Shown: one piece after another, positions 16,259 through 25,322 of the stretch | Numbering within the stretch: the stretch's first letter is position 1 | Layout of the letters: each line of letters opens with the position of its first letter | Assembly (NCBI GenBank): GCA_023228325.1 | Contig: JALOBK010000001.1 | Coordinates: forward strand, 620,001-684,000 | DNA: 64,000 nt | From: a bacterium | GTDB taxonomy: Bacteria; Auribacterota; UBA6266 | Reading direction: 5' to 3' | The notes under the pieces: generated by a model | The model's input: the letters and a program-made list of their open reading frames with translations, nothing else | Database searches by the model: none | What the model was told of the DNA's origin: nothing | Program-made: the position numbers and the translations under genes

Positions 16259-16776
16259 GCTTTTCCTCCTTTCTCTTTCATATACCTTATCAGTTTATCA
16301 ATCCGTTCTATGTGTTTGTTTTCTTCGTTAATAATCCTGTCCAGCGCGGCTATGCATCCGCTGTCATCGGTGTTTTCCCGCAAAGTCCTGTAGAAAGCTA
16401 TTGAGTCATTTTCAATCATCAGCCCGAATCCCAGAACTTCAAAAGGGCTTTTCAATATATCGCTTCTTTCTTTTAAAGCATTGTAAGCGGAAAAAATACC
16501 GCTGTCCATATAGTTTACAATATCGTCTTCTTCAAAATTATCACGGCGGGTTTTTAATTCCTTTGCCATTTCTGTTTCAAAAAATTTTAAATGTTCTTTC
16601 TCCTGCTCAAGAAGCAGTTTTATTTCCTCTGTTATTTTGTTATCGTCAGAACTGTTTAAGATGCCGGCGTAAAATTTTATTCCTTCCTTTTCAAGATTAA
16701 CGGCTATTTTATAAGCCTGGATAATATCAAAATCAGCAATTTCAATTTTCCCTTCCTCATTTTTAATTATTTTCAT
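16255..16776 (-). CDS. Ferritin-like domain protein
   Basis: This protein of about 173 residues is all helical, with EKEGIKFY, EQEKEHLKFFE, ENDSIAFY and NEENKHIERID, the paired Glu and ExxH ligands of a ferritin-like di-iron site. An in-frame ATG at 16866 would overlap the Rrf2 gene. The ATG at 16776 with GGAG five bases upstream is preferred. It is the first gene after the Rrf2 regulator, 31 bp away, so it is likely to be the main target of that regulator. Confidence 0.78.
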   Translation of the reverse strand: MKIIKNEEGKIEIADFDIIQAYKIAVNLEKEGIKFYAGILNSSDDNKITEEIKLLLEQEKEHLKFFETEMAKELKTRRDNFEEDDIVNYMDSGIFSAYNALKERSDILKSPFEVLGFGLMIENDSIAFYRTLRENTDDSGCIAALDRIINEENKHIERIDKLIRYMKEKGGKA

Positions 16777-16807
16777 TTTATCTCCATATCCTTTCCGATA
16801 CCCCCGT

Positions 16808-17242
16808 TTACCAGTTTCGCTCTTTTCTCCTAAGCAAAAGAAGCTCTTTGAGATTCCTGTTATCAAGATATTTTTCCATATTACTCTTCAACCCGTTCCA
16901 CAATGACAGGATCCTGCAATCAGAGAAATGTATACATCTTTTCCTTCTTCCTTTTTCCCTGAAACAAACCGGCTTCAACACTTCCCGTTCTATCGCTTTC
17001 ATTATAGTTAAAACAGATATGTTTTCGGGGCGGGTCTTTAACAAATACCCTCCGCGCCTGCCTCTTATGCTTTTAAGCACTCCGGATCTTTTAAGCAATA
17101 TCAGGATTTGCCCGACGTAATCGGTCTTTATTTTTTCTTTCCGGGAAATTTCCGTTATCGTTACCGGCACTCTGCTGCCGTATTTGTCGGCGACTCTCAA
17201 CACGCACGACAGCGCGTAATCAACCCTTGAACTTATTTTCAT
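16808..17242 (-). CDS. Rrf2-family redox regulator
   Basis: This 144-residue protein begins MKISSRVDYALSCVLRVAD, the usual start of Rrf2/IscR regulators, followed by a winged helix with IRGRRGGYLL. Three cysteines (VCFREKGRRKRCIHFSDC, about residues 92-108) occupy the [2Fe-2S] ligand region, so the protein probably senses iron-sulfur, oxygen or nitric-oxide status. It heads the ferritin, peroxidase and permease operon. The promoter lies so close that the ATG would be the first transcribed codon, and an inverted repeat in the promoter suggests autoregulation. Confidence 0.88.
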   Translation of the reverse strand: MKISSRVDYALSCVLRVADKYGSRVPVTITEISRKEKIKTDYVGQILILLKRSGVLKSIRGRRGGYLLKTRPENISVLTIMKAIEREVLKPVCFREKGRRKRCIHFSDCRILSLWNGLKSNMEKYLDNRNLKELLLLRRKERNW

Positions 17243-17248
17243 AAAAAA

Positions 17249-17277
17249 ATTGTATAAAACCCGACAACTTTTGTCAA
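17249..17277 (-). promoter_or_regulatory. Promoter with inverted repeat, leaderless Rrf2 start
   Basis: The minus strand reads TTGACA, a 17-base spacer and TACAAT, followed by only six T residues before the ATG at 17242. Transcription would start at or next to the A of the ATG, so the mRNA would have no leader. The repeat GACAA-AAG-TTGTC overlaps the -35 box and is a likely operator for Rrf2 itself. Confidence 0.78.
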
Positions 17278-17368
17278 GTATTAGATTTTTATCCCGCGCT
17301 GTTTTAATATTGATTTCCCGGGCTTCAAAAAAATAAAAACCGATTCCCCGGAATATGAGATTTCCTGA

Positions 17369-19576
17369 TCAAAACTCATATATGGAAATACCTATAAGAG
17401 CCGACAGGCTGAGCAATCCGGCGATTACACAGACCTGGACCATCCCCAGCACAGGGACAAGGATAGCGCTCGCCGCAAGCGCGCCGAAAAAAGAACCCAG
17501 CACATCAAAACCATATGTTTCCCCCGAAACCTGCCCGACCGACTTTTTAAAATCCAGATACAGCCTGTTTGCCAGGGGAAATTGCACTCCTCCCGCAAAA
17601 CCGGCGACCGCGGGCAGCAGCGGGAAGATAATAAATTCAAATAACACAGCCGTTATATTCCCTCCCGGACAATCCGCCCGCATAAAAATCAGCGGGAGCA
17701 TAAGAGGATAGACGCACATCACCGCCTGCGCGGCAAAAAAATATTTCCTGGCTTTTCTGTTATCTGAAATGAATCTTGCGGCGAATGCCCCGAGCGCCAG
17801 CCCCCCCATAAAAGAAGTTACAAGCAAACCTATCCTGTAATATAAATAACCGTAAAGAACCTGAAACGCTATAATTATCACTATCTGAAATATTATTTCC
17901 GCAAAACCCGAGGTAAAAACAGCAAAACACAGCGGAAAGCCCGACCTTCCTCTGATAAAAAACCTCAATATGATTATCATAAGCGGAATGGAAAGAAACC
18001 ATGATACCCTTATTTTTCCGGCATTTGAGAGGATGTTCCGGAAAGAATCAGAAAATAATGTGCTCCAGTACATTTCAGCATAATAATAACATACAGGAGA
18101 AAAATCCGTATTCAGCCTTATCGATCCCTTCTCCCTGACACTTTCGTTGAAATACCTTATCCTTCCGGCGCTCAAAGAATCAAAGAGGTAATATTTTCTC
18201 ACATATTTTAAATCCAGGTTTCTTTCTTTTACTCTTTTCTCAATGACTGAAGTATCCTGCGTAAGGGCGCCGCGGCTGTTTGAAGACAGGAAAAACAGTT
18301 TTCTTCCCGGTATCATTTTTACGTCGGCAAATACCTCCTCAGCCGTTTTATATAAACACGCGATAAGCGATTGAGCCTCGGGGTTGATATAATTTTCGCT
18401 CACCGCGATATTAAAGGAAAAGATTCCCCCTTTATTCAACCTTTTGCCGGCGAATGAAAAAAATTCCTCCGTAAAAAGCCGGTTTACCTTTGAATTGGCG
18501 GGATCGGAAACATTAATAATAATCACGTCATACAAATCGGAGCTTGTCCGTATATATCTCCTGGGGTCGCTAATTATTATATTCACTCTTTCGCCGCCCG
18601 CTTCACCCATATCTTCGCCCAGATATGTTGCGGCGACTTTGATAAGGGCGGGGTCAATTTCAAGATAATCTATTTTTGCTACACTTTTATGCTTTAACGC
18701 TTCTTCTATTCCCCCTCCTAATCCGCCTCCCACCATCAATACGCTCAGGGGGCGCCGGTGTTCGAGAAGAGGAATATGCGCTGAATATTCAGCGGACATC
18801 CTGTCCGGAACGCTTGCGACCAGGGCCCCGTTTTCAAAAAGAGATAACTGCCCGTTTTCTTCCGTTACAACAATATTGCCGTAAATTGAGTTGGTGTCGC
18901 TTATCAAATTAAACCCCCTCCACTGTATACCCTTCGACATCCTGTCAATACGGCCCGCGTTAAAAAAAATAAGAAATGAAAAAAGCAGCATTACCAGAGG
19001 CGCCAACCATTGTTTTCTGTTTGATACGCAGTTAAGGGAAAAAATAAATCCGGCCAGTAAAAAAAAGACCGCGGACGATTCAAATACATTCAAAAACCTG
19101 ATAAAGAAGACGCTTACCGCCAACCCCCCTGATAAGGCGCCTGCCGCTTCGGCGAAATAAACCTTATTAACCGCTTTTTGAGATGACCGGACAATATTCC
19201 CGGCGGCGCTGCAGAAAAATGAAAAAATCATACCGTTAGAAAAACAGAGCGGGGCAAGCATAACAAACGAAATAAGCCAGACCGAAGATATCCCGAAAAT
19301 TTCGCCCGGCTTCATGCCGAGAAACGCTCCGGCGATCCTTATCAGGAAAAAAGTCGCGACAATCAACAGCAAATAAACAACAATCACCGCATGGAGAAAA
19401 TAAGGAGAGGCATTCCTTGATTTCCGGTTAAGCACCGAAGCGAAGAAACTCCCGCCGGAAACCCACAGGAGCCAGGAAGAAAGAACGACGCCGGCTGACA
19501 ATTCGTTTCCGCCGAAAAGGACCATGGCCTCTCTCAGAAACAATATCTGAGAACCGGTGGAAATGAATCCAATCAC
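17369..19576 (-). CDS. Membrane protein with spermidine synthase-like domain
   Basis: This 735-residue protein has about seven membrane segments, then a soluble SpeE-like methyltransferase-fold domain (about 215-460), then about seven more. The soluble part carries VGGGLGGGIEEAL for nucleotide binding and YLEIDPALI. The segment that holds the catalytic Asp of aminopropyltransferases (DVIIxDxxDP) reads DVIIINVSDP here, with Asn at the key place, so spermidine synthesis is doubtful. The only usual start codon is a GTG without a Shine-Dalgarno, so the N-terminus is uncertain. It follows BatE by 41 bp and is probably the last gene of the Bat operon. The 126 bp downstream hold the Rrf2 promoter and no clear terminator. 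Confidence 0.78.
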   Translation of the reverse strand: MIGFISTGSQILFLREAMVLFGGNELSAGVVLSSWLLWVSGGSFFASVLNRKSRNASPYFLHAVIVVYLLLIVATFFLIRIAGAFLGMKPGEIFGISSVWLISFVMLAPLCFSNGMIFSFFCSAAGNIVRSSQKAVNKVYFAEAAGALSGGLAVSVFFIRFLNVFESSAVFFLLAGFIFSLNCVSNRKQWLAPLVMLLFSFLIFFNAGRIDRMSKGIQWRGFNLISDTNSIYGNIVVTEENGQLSLFENGALVASVPDRMSAEYSAHIPLLEHRRPLSVLMVGGGLGGGIEEALKHKSVAKIDYLEIDPALIKVAATYLGEDMGEAGGERVNIIISDPRRYIRTSSDLYDVIIINVSDPANSKVNRLFTEEFFSFAGKRLNKGGIFSFNIAVSENYINPEAQSLIACLYKTAEEVFADVKMIPGRKLFFLSSNSRGALTQDTSVIEKRVKERNLDLKYVRKYYLFDSLSAGRIRYFNESVREKGSIRLNTDFSPVCYYYAEMYWSTLFSDSFRNILSNAGKIRVSWFLSIPLMIIILRFFIRGRSGFPLCFAVFTSGFAEIIFQIVIIIAFQVLYGYLYYRIGLLVTSFMGGLALGAFAARFISDNRKARKYFFAAQAVMCVYPLMLPLIFMRADCPGGNITAVLFEFIIFPLLPAVAGFAGGVQFPLANRLYLDFKKSVGQVSGETYGFDVLGSFFGALAASAILVPVLGMVQVCVIAGLLSLSALIGISIYEF

Positions 19577-19617
19577 AAATACTGTAAAAAAAATGATCCC
19601 TATGATTTACCCCTTTA

Positions 19618-20358
19618 TCATATAATTTCCACATCCCCCGCGTAAATCCATCCGCCTTCACCGTCTATAAGTTTTCCGTAAAACCACTTTCCTCTTTTTT
19701 CAACAACAAAAACTTCCGTTCCTTCGTGAACTCTCATCTTAACGGTCTCATCTTCGCCGGGCCCGTATCTGATAACGGATTCTTTCACCATCACGATTGC
19801 CTGTTCCTGCCCAAGAGAACATTTCCTGTACAACAGAGAGCCGGACAACAGCAGCCAGCACGCAAAACAGACTGCCGCAAAATAGTATATTATCCTCTTT
19901 GAAAAAACAAAAAACGAAACTGACAACAGAACCATAAACGATAAAAACAAAGCCGCGGAAAGATAAACCAATTCTTTCAATGAAAAATACTCCGCCGGGC
20001 CCGAAAACATCCCCGCAAAAAAAGATTTTTTAGCCGGAATCACTTTATCTTTTTTAAACCTGGCGACATATTCCAGGTTTGCCTTTGCTTCCGGGTCTCT
20101 CGGGTTAATGTTTAAAGCTCTCTTATAGTTAAGGATCGCTCTGCCTAAATTGTCCGCCCGGAAATAGGCATTGCCAAGATTAAAATAAATGTCGGGATTT
20201 CCGGGACATTTGTCTTTTACCGCCTCCTCATATTTGATAATTGCTTCCTCATAATCCCCTTTATCATAAAAATCATTTCCCCGGCTTATGATATTATCCC
20301 CGGAAAAACAAAAACCGCATAACAAGGTCATTAAACTAAATACGCCTGTTAATCTCAT
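19618..20358 (-). CDS. BatE-like TPR and SH3 protein
   Basis: This 246-residue protein has a signal or anchor segment, two to three TPR units (about 20-95, including YEEAIIKYEEAV and LGRAILNYKRALNINPRDPEA), two membrane helices (about 120-175) and a bacterial SH3 domain at the end (VKESVIRYGPGEDETVKMRVHEGTEVFVVEKRG). This order is that of BatE in the Bacteroides aerotolerance operon. It overlaps BatD by 23 bp and has AGGTGA upstream of its ATG. The Bat proteins are thought to act as an envelope complex; no enzymatic role is known. Confidence 0.82.
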   Translation of the reverse strand: MRLTGVFSLMTLLCGFCFSGDNIISRGNDFYDKGDYEEAIIKYEEAVKDKCPGNPDIYFNLGNAYFRADNLGRAILNYKRALNINPRDPEAKANLEYVARFKKDKVIPAKKSFFAGMFSGPAEYFSLKELVYLSAALFLSFMVLLSVSFFVFSKRIIYYFAAVCFACWLLLSGSLLYRKCSLGQEQAIVMVKESVIRYGPGEDETVKMRVHEGTEVFVVEKRGKWFYGKLIDGEGGWIYAGDVEII

Positions 20359-22114
20359 TTATAATCACCTTTGCTTTTTTGATTATATCCTGCATTTCTT
20401 CGCGATCGGGTTTATATGAAGTAAATGTAATCTCATCACACCTGTCGAATATCTTCTTTACTTCTTCAACCGTATTTTGTCCGATCCTGTCCCTGAATTT
20501 CAGGTTTATGATATCCGCATCAACCGAAGGCGCCGGAATATGGATTTTCCCGCCGATAAACTCTCTTATCGCATTTTTTAAAGAAGTCGAAAATTCCTTT
20601 TCCCTGTTTTTTAACGCAAACTCATTCGCCTGCCTGAAAAGGGCTTTCACCTTTTTGCCGGAAAACATTTTTCTCGCGTAGAATTCATTGTTTTTAAGTT
20701 TTTCCCTGTGAATGTTAAGAAGGAACGCGGCGGCAAAAAGAACTATTCCCGTAAAATAGATTAAAAATATTACCGCCTTATTCGGGCCGGCGCATACCGG
20801 ACTTTCTTCATCTTTTACGTTCTTGCGGTAAACAGGCAGATCCGATTTTTCTTTAACAACTTTATCGCCTGATAAGGCTCCCTGCCCGCCGCTTATGGTA
20901 ACAAGCTGGACAGGCCCCGTGTCCCTTCCCTCCTCAACCTTTAATTTTAACGGTTGGGTAGCAATGGTCTTATACTCATTTTCAACCGGCTCAAAATAAT
21001 TCAACTTCACCCCGGGAATCACGAACTCGCCGGGCTTCTGGGGAATAACTATATAACTGAATACCTTTTGTCTTTCAAGTGTGTCGCTTGCGCTGAGATT
21101 ACTTATTTCGGTCTCAATTCCAGCAATATTAAATCCTTCCAGTTCCGAAACAGGAGCTTTTATGCCGGCGATATTTCCGTTCCCGGCAACTGAAAATTTA
21201 AATGTAAGCGGTTCACCGGCAGCCGCGGTATTTTTGCTTAACGAAGCCTGCACGGTATATTCTCCGATCTGCCCCGTAAAATCATCGGGTTTTCCCTTTT
21301 TCGGGAGCGGTTTAATATCTATTTTATTTTTCTTCCCGCCCAAAACTACCTTTTCAGTCTCATAACCTATCCATTTTCTTCTGTAATAAACATTAAATTC
21401 GAATTTAGGGCCCTGTATAAACTGCATCCCTGTATTCATCGGGAAATATGCCGTTCTTATTTCAAAAACCCTGTAGAGCGTATCCCCGACTTTTTCATCG
21501 TATTGAATCCTGTCGGCAAAAACTTCCGAAACAAAACCGGGGCTTGCCTGAGGAACAGTCCTCAAGTTATCAATTGCAAGTTTCCCGTCATAATAAAATT
21601 TAGTGACCAATACAATCTGTTCTCCCGCAAAAGCGACTTCTTTACTCGGATATTCATGCACAAATACATGTTCATCGGTTTCGGGGGCTTTAGCTGCTTT
21701 TTCACCGGAAGGCTTTCCCTGTATTATATTGGCCGGCGGTGAAGCCGGGCCTTTTTTAACTGTTATTTTAATCGGGTCGGTTTGTATTTCCCTGCCATCA
21801 ATCTTCGCAGTCGCGGCCCCGATTACCAGTTCCCCTTCTCTCTCGGGAACAAGCGTATACATATATTCCTTAACAAAAATGTTCTTCTTCCCGGTCCCCA
21901 TCGAAAGTTTTGTCGCAATGCTCCTGCCCCTTAAATAAAATCCGCTGAAATCCGGCAGTACGGGATCCGTTTCTATATTGCCCTCTAAAATCACCGTAAA
22001 ATAAACGGGCTCTCCCAAAACCACCTCATCTGAATTCACCTTTGAGGTCATCTGAAGCCCGAAAACACTCCCCGAAACAAACAACAGTAATATAACTAAA
22101 AAGAGTCTCTTCAT
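20336..22114 (-). CDS. BatD-like protein
   Basis: This 592-residue protein begins with a signal peptide and has repeated immunoglobulin-like beta domains, including LGEPVYFTVILEGN near residue 35 and AGEPLTFKFSVAGNGNIAG near 295. One membrane helix (about 448-468) leads to a cytoplasmic C-terminal helical domain. This matches BatD (DUF). The start follows the stop of the preceding gene at once (TAAATG) with AAAAGGA upstream, so translation is coupled. Confidence 0.85.
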   Translation of the reverse strand: MKRLFLVILLLFVSGSVFGLQMTSKVNSDEVVLGEPVYFTVILEGNIETDPVLPDFSGFYLRGRSIATKLSMGTGKKNIFVKEYMYTLVPEREGELVIGAATAKIDGREIQTDPIKITVKKGPASPPANIIQGKPSGEKAAKAPETDEHVFVHEYPSKEVAFAGEQIVLVTKFYYDGKLAIDNLRTVPQASPGFVSEVFADRIQYDEKVGDTLYRVFEIRTAYFPMNTGMQFIQGPKFEFNVYYRRKWIGYETEKVVLGGKKNKIDIKPLPKKGKPDDFTGQIGEYTVQASLSKNTAAAGEPLTFKFSVAGNGNIAGIKAPVSELEGFNIAGIETEISNLSASDTLERQKVFSYIVIPQKPGEFVIPGVKLNYFEPVENEYKTIATQPLKLKVEEGRDTGPVQLVTISGGQGALSGDKVVKEKSDLPVYRKNVKDEESPVCAGPNKAVIFLIYFTGIVLFAAAFLLNIHREKLKNNEFYARKMFSGKKVKALFRQANEFALKNREKEFSTSLKNAIREFIGGKIHIPAPSVDADIINLKFRDRIGQNTVEEVKKIFDRCDEITFTSYKPDREEMQDIIKKAKVIINEINRRI

Positions 22115-23308
22115 TTACCAGTCCTTTTCCAAATCTTCAACAGGTATAATTGTTCTCTCCCTGAAATATCCTTTTCTTGCCTCTTTCTCTTCATCCTCCG
22201 ATATCCCCAGTATAACAGCCTCCTTCTCATCAACAGGTTCTTTCCCTTCGGGGATAACTTCCATAATCACCCCTTCTGTTCCCTCTTCAGGAGATTCTTC
22301 CCCGGGCAAGACTTCATCGGGCACACTCACAGGAACTTCCGCGGGTGTTTCCTTTCCGCCTTCGGGAGCGGTCTCTTCCCTGCCCGCTTCTTCATCTCCG
22401 GGACGCTCCTCCCGGGGGAACTCACTGTTGGGAAATTCACTTTCCGGCGCAGGCGCCTCTTTATCTCCGGGCCCGCCCGGCGCTTTTCTTTCTTCATCTT
22501 CACCGGGACCGCCCTGATCGGGAGCTTTTTTCCCGCTGTCTTTTTTATTCAAATCGTCCAGTTTGCCGCTTTGCCCGATTCCTTTATTATTATTTCCGTC
22601 GCCTTTCCCTCCGTCGCCTTCACCCTGGTCTCCATCTCCTTTGCCTTTATCCTTTGACTGGTCTTCTTCTTCCTCAGATTCTTCTTTGCCCTTCCCGGGT
22701 TTTTTCGATTCTTCGGTATCTTCACCTTCCGAATCTTCTTTGCTCTCCGAAACATTTTCCGCCCGGCCCATGCCCGCGGTTTCAGACGGGGAATCTTTTT
22801 CTTTATCCTGTTCCTGCCGCCTCTGTTCCTGGCTTTCCTCTAATTCTTTTATCTTGTTTTTCGTGTATTCATAATTATATTTGGCGGATTCATTTTCATT
22901 GTCAATATTAACGGCCTTTTTATAAAAATCAAGCGCTTCCTTCAATTTCCCCTGCCTGTATTTGACATTCCCCATATTGAACAAAACGTTAAACAACAAA
23001 TCATCTCTTTCTTCCCACGGTTCGATTGTCTTTAAGTAATTATCTTCCGCTTCGTCATATTTGCCGACTTTATAAGCCGAATCGGCAAAATTATAATCTA
23101 TTTCCGGTATATCCGGATTCCCCGCTTTTACGTTTCCGTATATACCATAAGCTTCATCGAACCTGCCCTTATTAAAATATTTTTCCGCTCTGCCGAGAGC
23201 AATTGACTCCAGGGGAGATATCCTGTGCGTGCTCATCGCAAAAATAATCAGGGCAAGCATAAGCACAAGCGACAAAATAAACAGGATTAAAAATTTTCTA
23301 ATACTCAA
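22115..23308 (-). CDS. BatC-like TPR protein with acidic disordered tail
   Basis: This 397-residue protein has an N-terminal membrane helix, then TPR units (about 35-155) with YFNKGRFDEAYGIYG and YRQGKLKEALDFYKKAVNID. Residues about 157-370 are very rich in Glu, Asp, Lys, Gly and Pro with almost no hydrophobic residues, so this part is probably disordered and strongly acidic. The position between BatB and BatD fits BatC, which is also a TPR protein. It appears to use a TTG start at 23308 within the end of BatB, with AAAGGA nine bases upstream. Confidence 0.78.
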   Translation of the reverse strand: MSIRKFLILFILSLVLMLALIIFAMSTHRISPLESIALGRAEKYFNKGRFDEAYGIYGNVKAGNPDIPEIDYNFADSAYKVGKYDEAEDNYLKTIEPWEERDDLLFNVLFNMGNVKYRQGKLKEALDFYKKAVNIDNENESAKYNYEYTKNKIKELEESQEQRRQEQDKEKDSPSETAGMGRAENVSESKEDSEGEDTEESKKPGKGKEESEEEEDQSKDKGKGDGDQGEGDGGKGDGNNNKGIGQSGKLDDLNKKDSGKKAPDQGGPGEDEERKAPGGPGDKEAPAPESEFPNSEFPREERPGDEEAGREETAPEGGKETPAEVPVSVPDEVLPGEESPEEGTEGVIMEVIPEGKEPVDEKEAVILGISEDEEKEARKGYFRERTIIPVEDLEKDW

Positions 23309-24311
23309 CCTCTTTTTTCCTTTCTTCTATCAGTGACTCCAGGATAAAAAGAATAAGCGCGGCAAAAAGGACGATTTGATACCTGTTCTCATATTTCTTG
23401 GCGGTTGAAGATTTAATTTCACGTTCCTCAAGTTTTGCTATGCCGTTCCTGTATATTTCTTTCAGGTCTTCATCACCCGGCACAGCCTTGACATATGCCC
23501 CCGAGCCCGTAATTGCCGCGATTTTGGCAAAGGTATCTTTCTCAAGCTTTGTGTTTACAAAATTACCCTCTCTGTCTTTTAAGAAACCTTTTGTCCCGTC
23601 ATCTTTTATTACGGGTATTAACCCGCCTCCCAATGTCCCTACACCCATCATATAGAGGCTTATACCGGAATTTTTCAAAGCTTTCACCGCGGCTTCCGTA
23701 TGTTTGCCATGGTCTTCCCCGTCGGTTATAAGAAAAATCACATGATATTTCGATTCAGACCCCTCAAATGATCTTGTCGCGGTGTTTATGGCCTTTCCGA
23801 GGTCGGTGCCGCCATGTGATACCATATCGGTATTAACATCCTGAAGGAAAAGGTCAAATACGGCATAATCCGCCGTCAAAGGGCATTGCAATATACTTGA
23901 ACCGGAAAAAATCACCAGCCCCACCCTGTCGCCTTTCAGCAGGCTGATAAGCCTGCGGATTTCGGTTTTTGCCCAATCAAGTCTGTTGGGTTTTATATCT
24001 TCCGCCAGCATACTTCTCGACACATCGAGAAGCACCATTATATCAACCCCTCTTGTTTTTGTTTCCTCAATCTTATATCCCCACTGGGGGCCGGCCATCG
24101 CAAATACCATTAATACCATCGCAAGCGACAGTATCAGTATCCTGATCTTGCCCAGAAACGGGCTGGCCGTTGAAGAAAGCTTCTTAATCAGCCTGTCATC
24201 TCCGAGAACTTTAACCCGGTTGCGCTTCCCTGTATAAAACCTGATCAATAGAATTATCATCAGGCCAACGGGAATCATAAACCAGAGATATTCGTATTCT
24301 GCAAATTTCAC
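23298..24311 (-). CDS. BatB-like von Willebrand factor A membrane protein
   Basis: This protein of about 337 residues has two N-terminal membrane helices, a VWA domain with the MIDAS pattern DVSRS, and a C-terminal helix. The GTG at 24311 overlaps the TGA of the preceding gene (GTGA) and has AGGAAA six bases upstream, so it is better than the in-frame ATG at 24383, which lies inside BatA. The VWA domain faces the periplasm and probably binds partner Bat proteins through a metal ion. Confidence 0.87.
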   Translation of the reverse strand: MKFAEYEYLWFMIPVGLMIILLIRFYTGKRNRVKVLGDDRLIKKLSSTASPFLGKIRILILSLAMVLMVFAMAGPQWGYKIEETKTRGVDIMVLLDVSRSMLAEDIKPNRLDWAKTEIRRLISLLKGDRVGLVIFSGSSILQCPLTADYAVFDLFLQDVNTDMVSHGGTDLGKAINTATRSFEGSESKYHVIFLITDGEDHGKHTEAAVKALKNSGISLYMMGVGTLGGGLIPVIKDDGTKGFLKDREGNFVNTKLEKDTFAKIAAITGSGAYVKAVPGDEDLKEIYRNGIAKLEEREIKSSTAKKYENRYQIVLFAALILFILESLIEERKKEVEY

Positions 24312-25309
24312 GGCAATTTCCTGAAAACAGTATTTACGAAGATTAAATATAGAAATAAAATCGCTAATCCCGCAATCAGGCAATACGGGTAAAATTCTTT
24401 ATACTGCATGTAAAATTTTTGTTTTATTTCCGACCGTTCAAGCTCATCTATTTTTTCAAATATGCCTTTCAGTGAATTTGCGTCGGTCGCGCGGAAATAC
24501 AAGCCCCCGGTCTTTTCGGAAATTTTATTAAGCAATTCATCATCAAGCTCTGCCGCGACTTTCGAGTAAACAACCTCCCCGAACAAGTCTCTGCCGACGG
24601 GAATTGCCTTGTCTCCCTTGCTGCCCACACCGATTGTGTATACCTTAACACCGTATTTCCGGGCTATATTAGCCGCATCAAGCGGATCTATGGTGAATAT
24701 ATTGTTTGCGCCATCGGTAATGAGTATTATCAACTTGCTTTTAGCGTCGGATTTTTTAAGTTTATTAACCGCGGTGCCTATCGCGCTTCCTATCGCCGTC
24801 CCGTCTTCTATCATACCCGGCTGAACGGCCCTGATTCTTTCAAGAAGATAGGTATGGTCAAGAGTGGAAGGACAAACGGAAAAAGCATATCTGGAGAAAA
24901 TTACAAGTCCCATCCTGTCCGCGCTTCTGTTGCCGATAAACTCCGATAAAACCTTTTTTGCGACATCCATCCTGGATACATAAGTATTGTTTTCCTCAAG
25001 ATCAGGCAGCGTCATGCTGGTCGATATATCCAGGACAATAAGCACATCTATGGTTTCCACCGGGATTTTCGTTTCTTCAATAACCGATCTCGGCCTTGCA
25101 AGAGCGATTATAAACGCCGCAAGCGAAAGCATCCTTAAAATATTGAGGATGAATTTCCCCTTTGCTTTCGCAACACCCATCGCTTTTCTTATGTTTTCGA
25201 CAGATGAAAAGACAATCCCGCCCCCGGATCTCTTCCTGCTCCAGTAAAAACCGAGTAAAGGGACCAGCAGCAAAAAATATAAAAAATTAACGTTTTCAAA
25301 TTCAATCAT
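24308..25309 (-). CDS. BatA-like von Willebrand factor A membrane protein
   Basis: This 333-residue protein has an N-terminal membrane region (FLYFLLLVPLLGFYW, then a second helix near 55-70), a VWA domain with complete MIDAS residues (LDISTS, later TLDHT and TDGAN), and a C-terminal membrane helix. It is a paralogue of the next gene. The organisation N-terminal helices, VWA, C-terminal helix is typical of BatA. Confidence 0.87.
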   Translation of the reverse strand: MIEFENVNFLYFLLLVPLLGFYWSRKRSGGGIVFSSVENIRKAMGVAKAKGKFILNILRMLSLAAFIIALARPRSVIEETKIPVETIDVLIVLDISTSMTLPDLEENNTYVSRMDVAKKVLSEFIGNRSADRMGLVIFSRYAFSVCPSTLDHTYLLERIRAVQPGMIEDGTAIGSAIGTAVNKLKKSDAKSKLIILITDGANNIFTIDPLDAANIARKYGVKVYTIGVGSKGDKAIPVGRDLFGEVVYSKVAAELDDELLNKISEKTGGLYFRATDANSLKGIFEKIDELERSEIKQKFYMQYKEFYPYCLIAGLAILFLYLIFVNTVFRKLP

Positions 25310-25322
25310 AAAAACCGGCTTT

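Noticed and set aside
17369..19576. Functional spermidine synthase (speE)
   Set aside because: The catalytic Asp is replaced by Asn and the domain is flanked by many membrane helices; the general membrane-fused group is a safer call.
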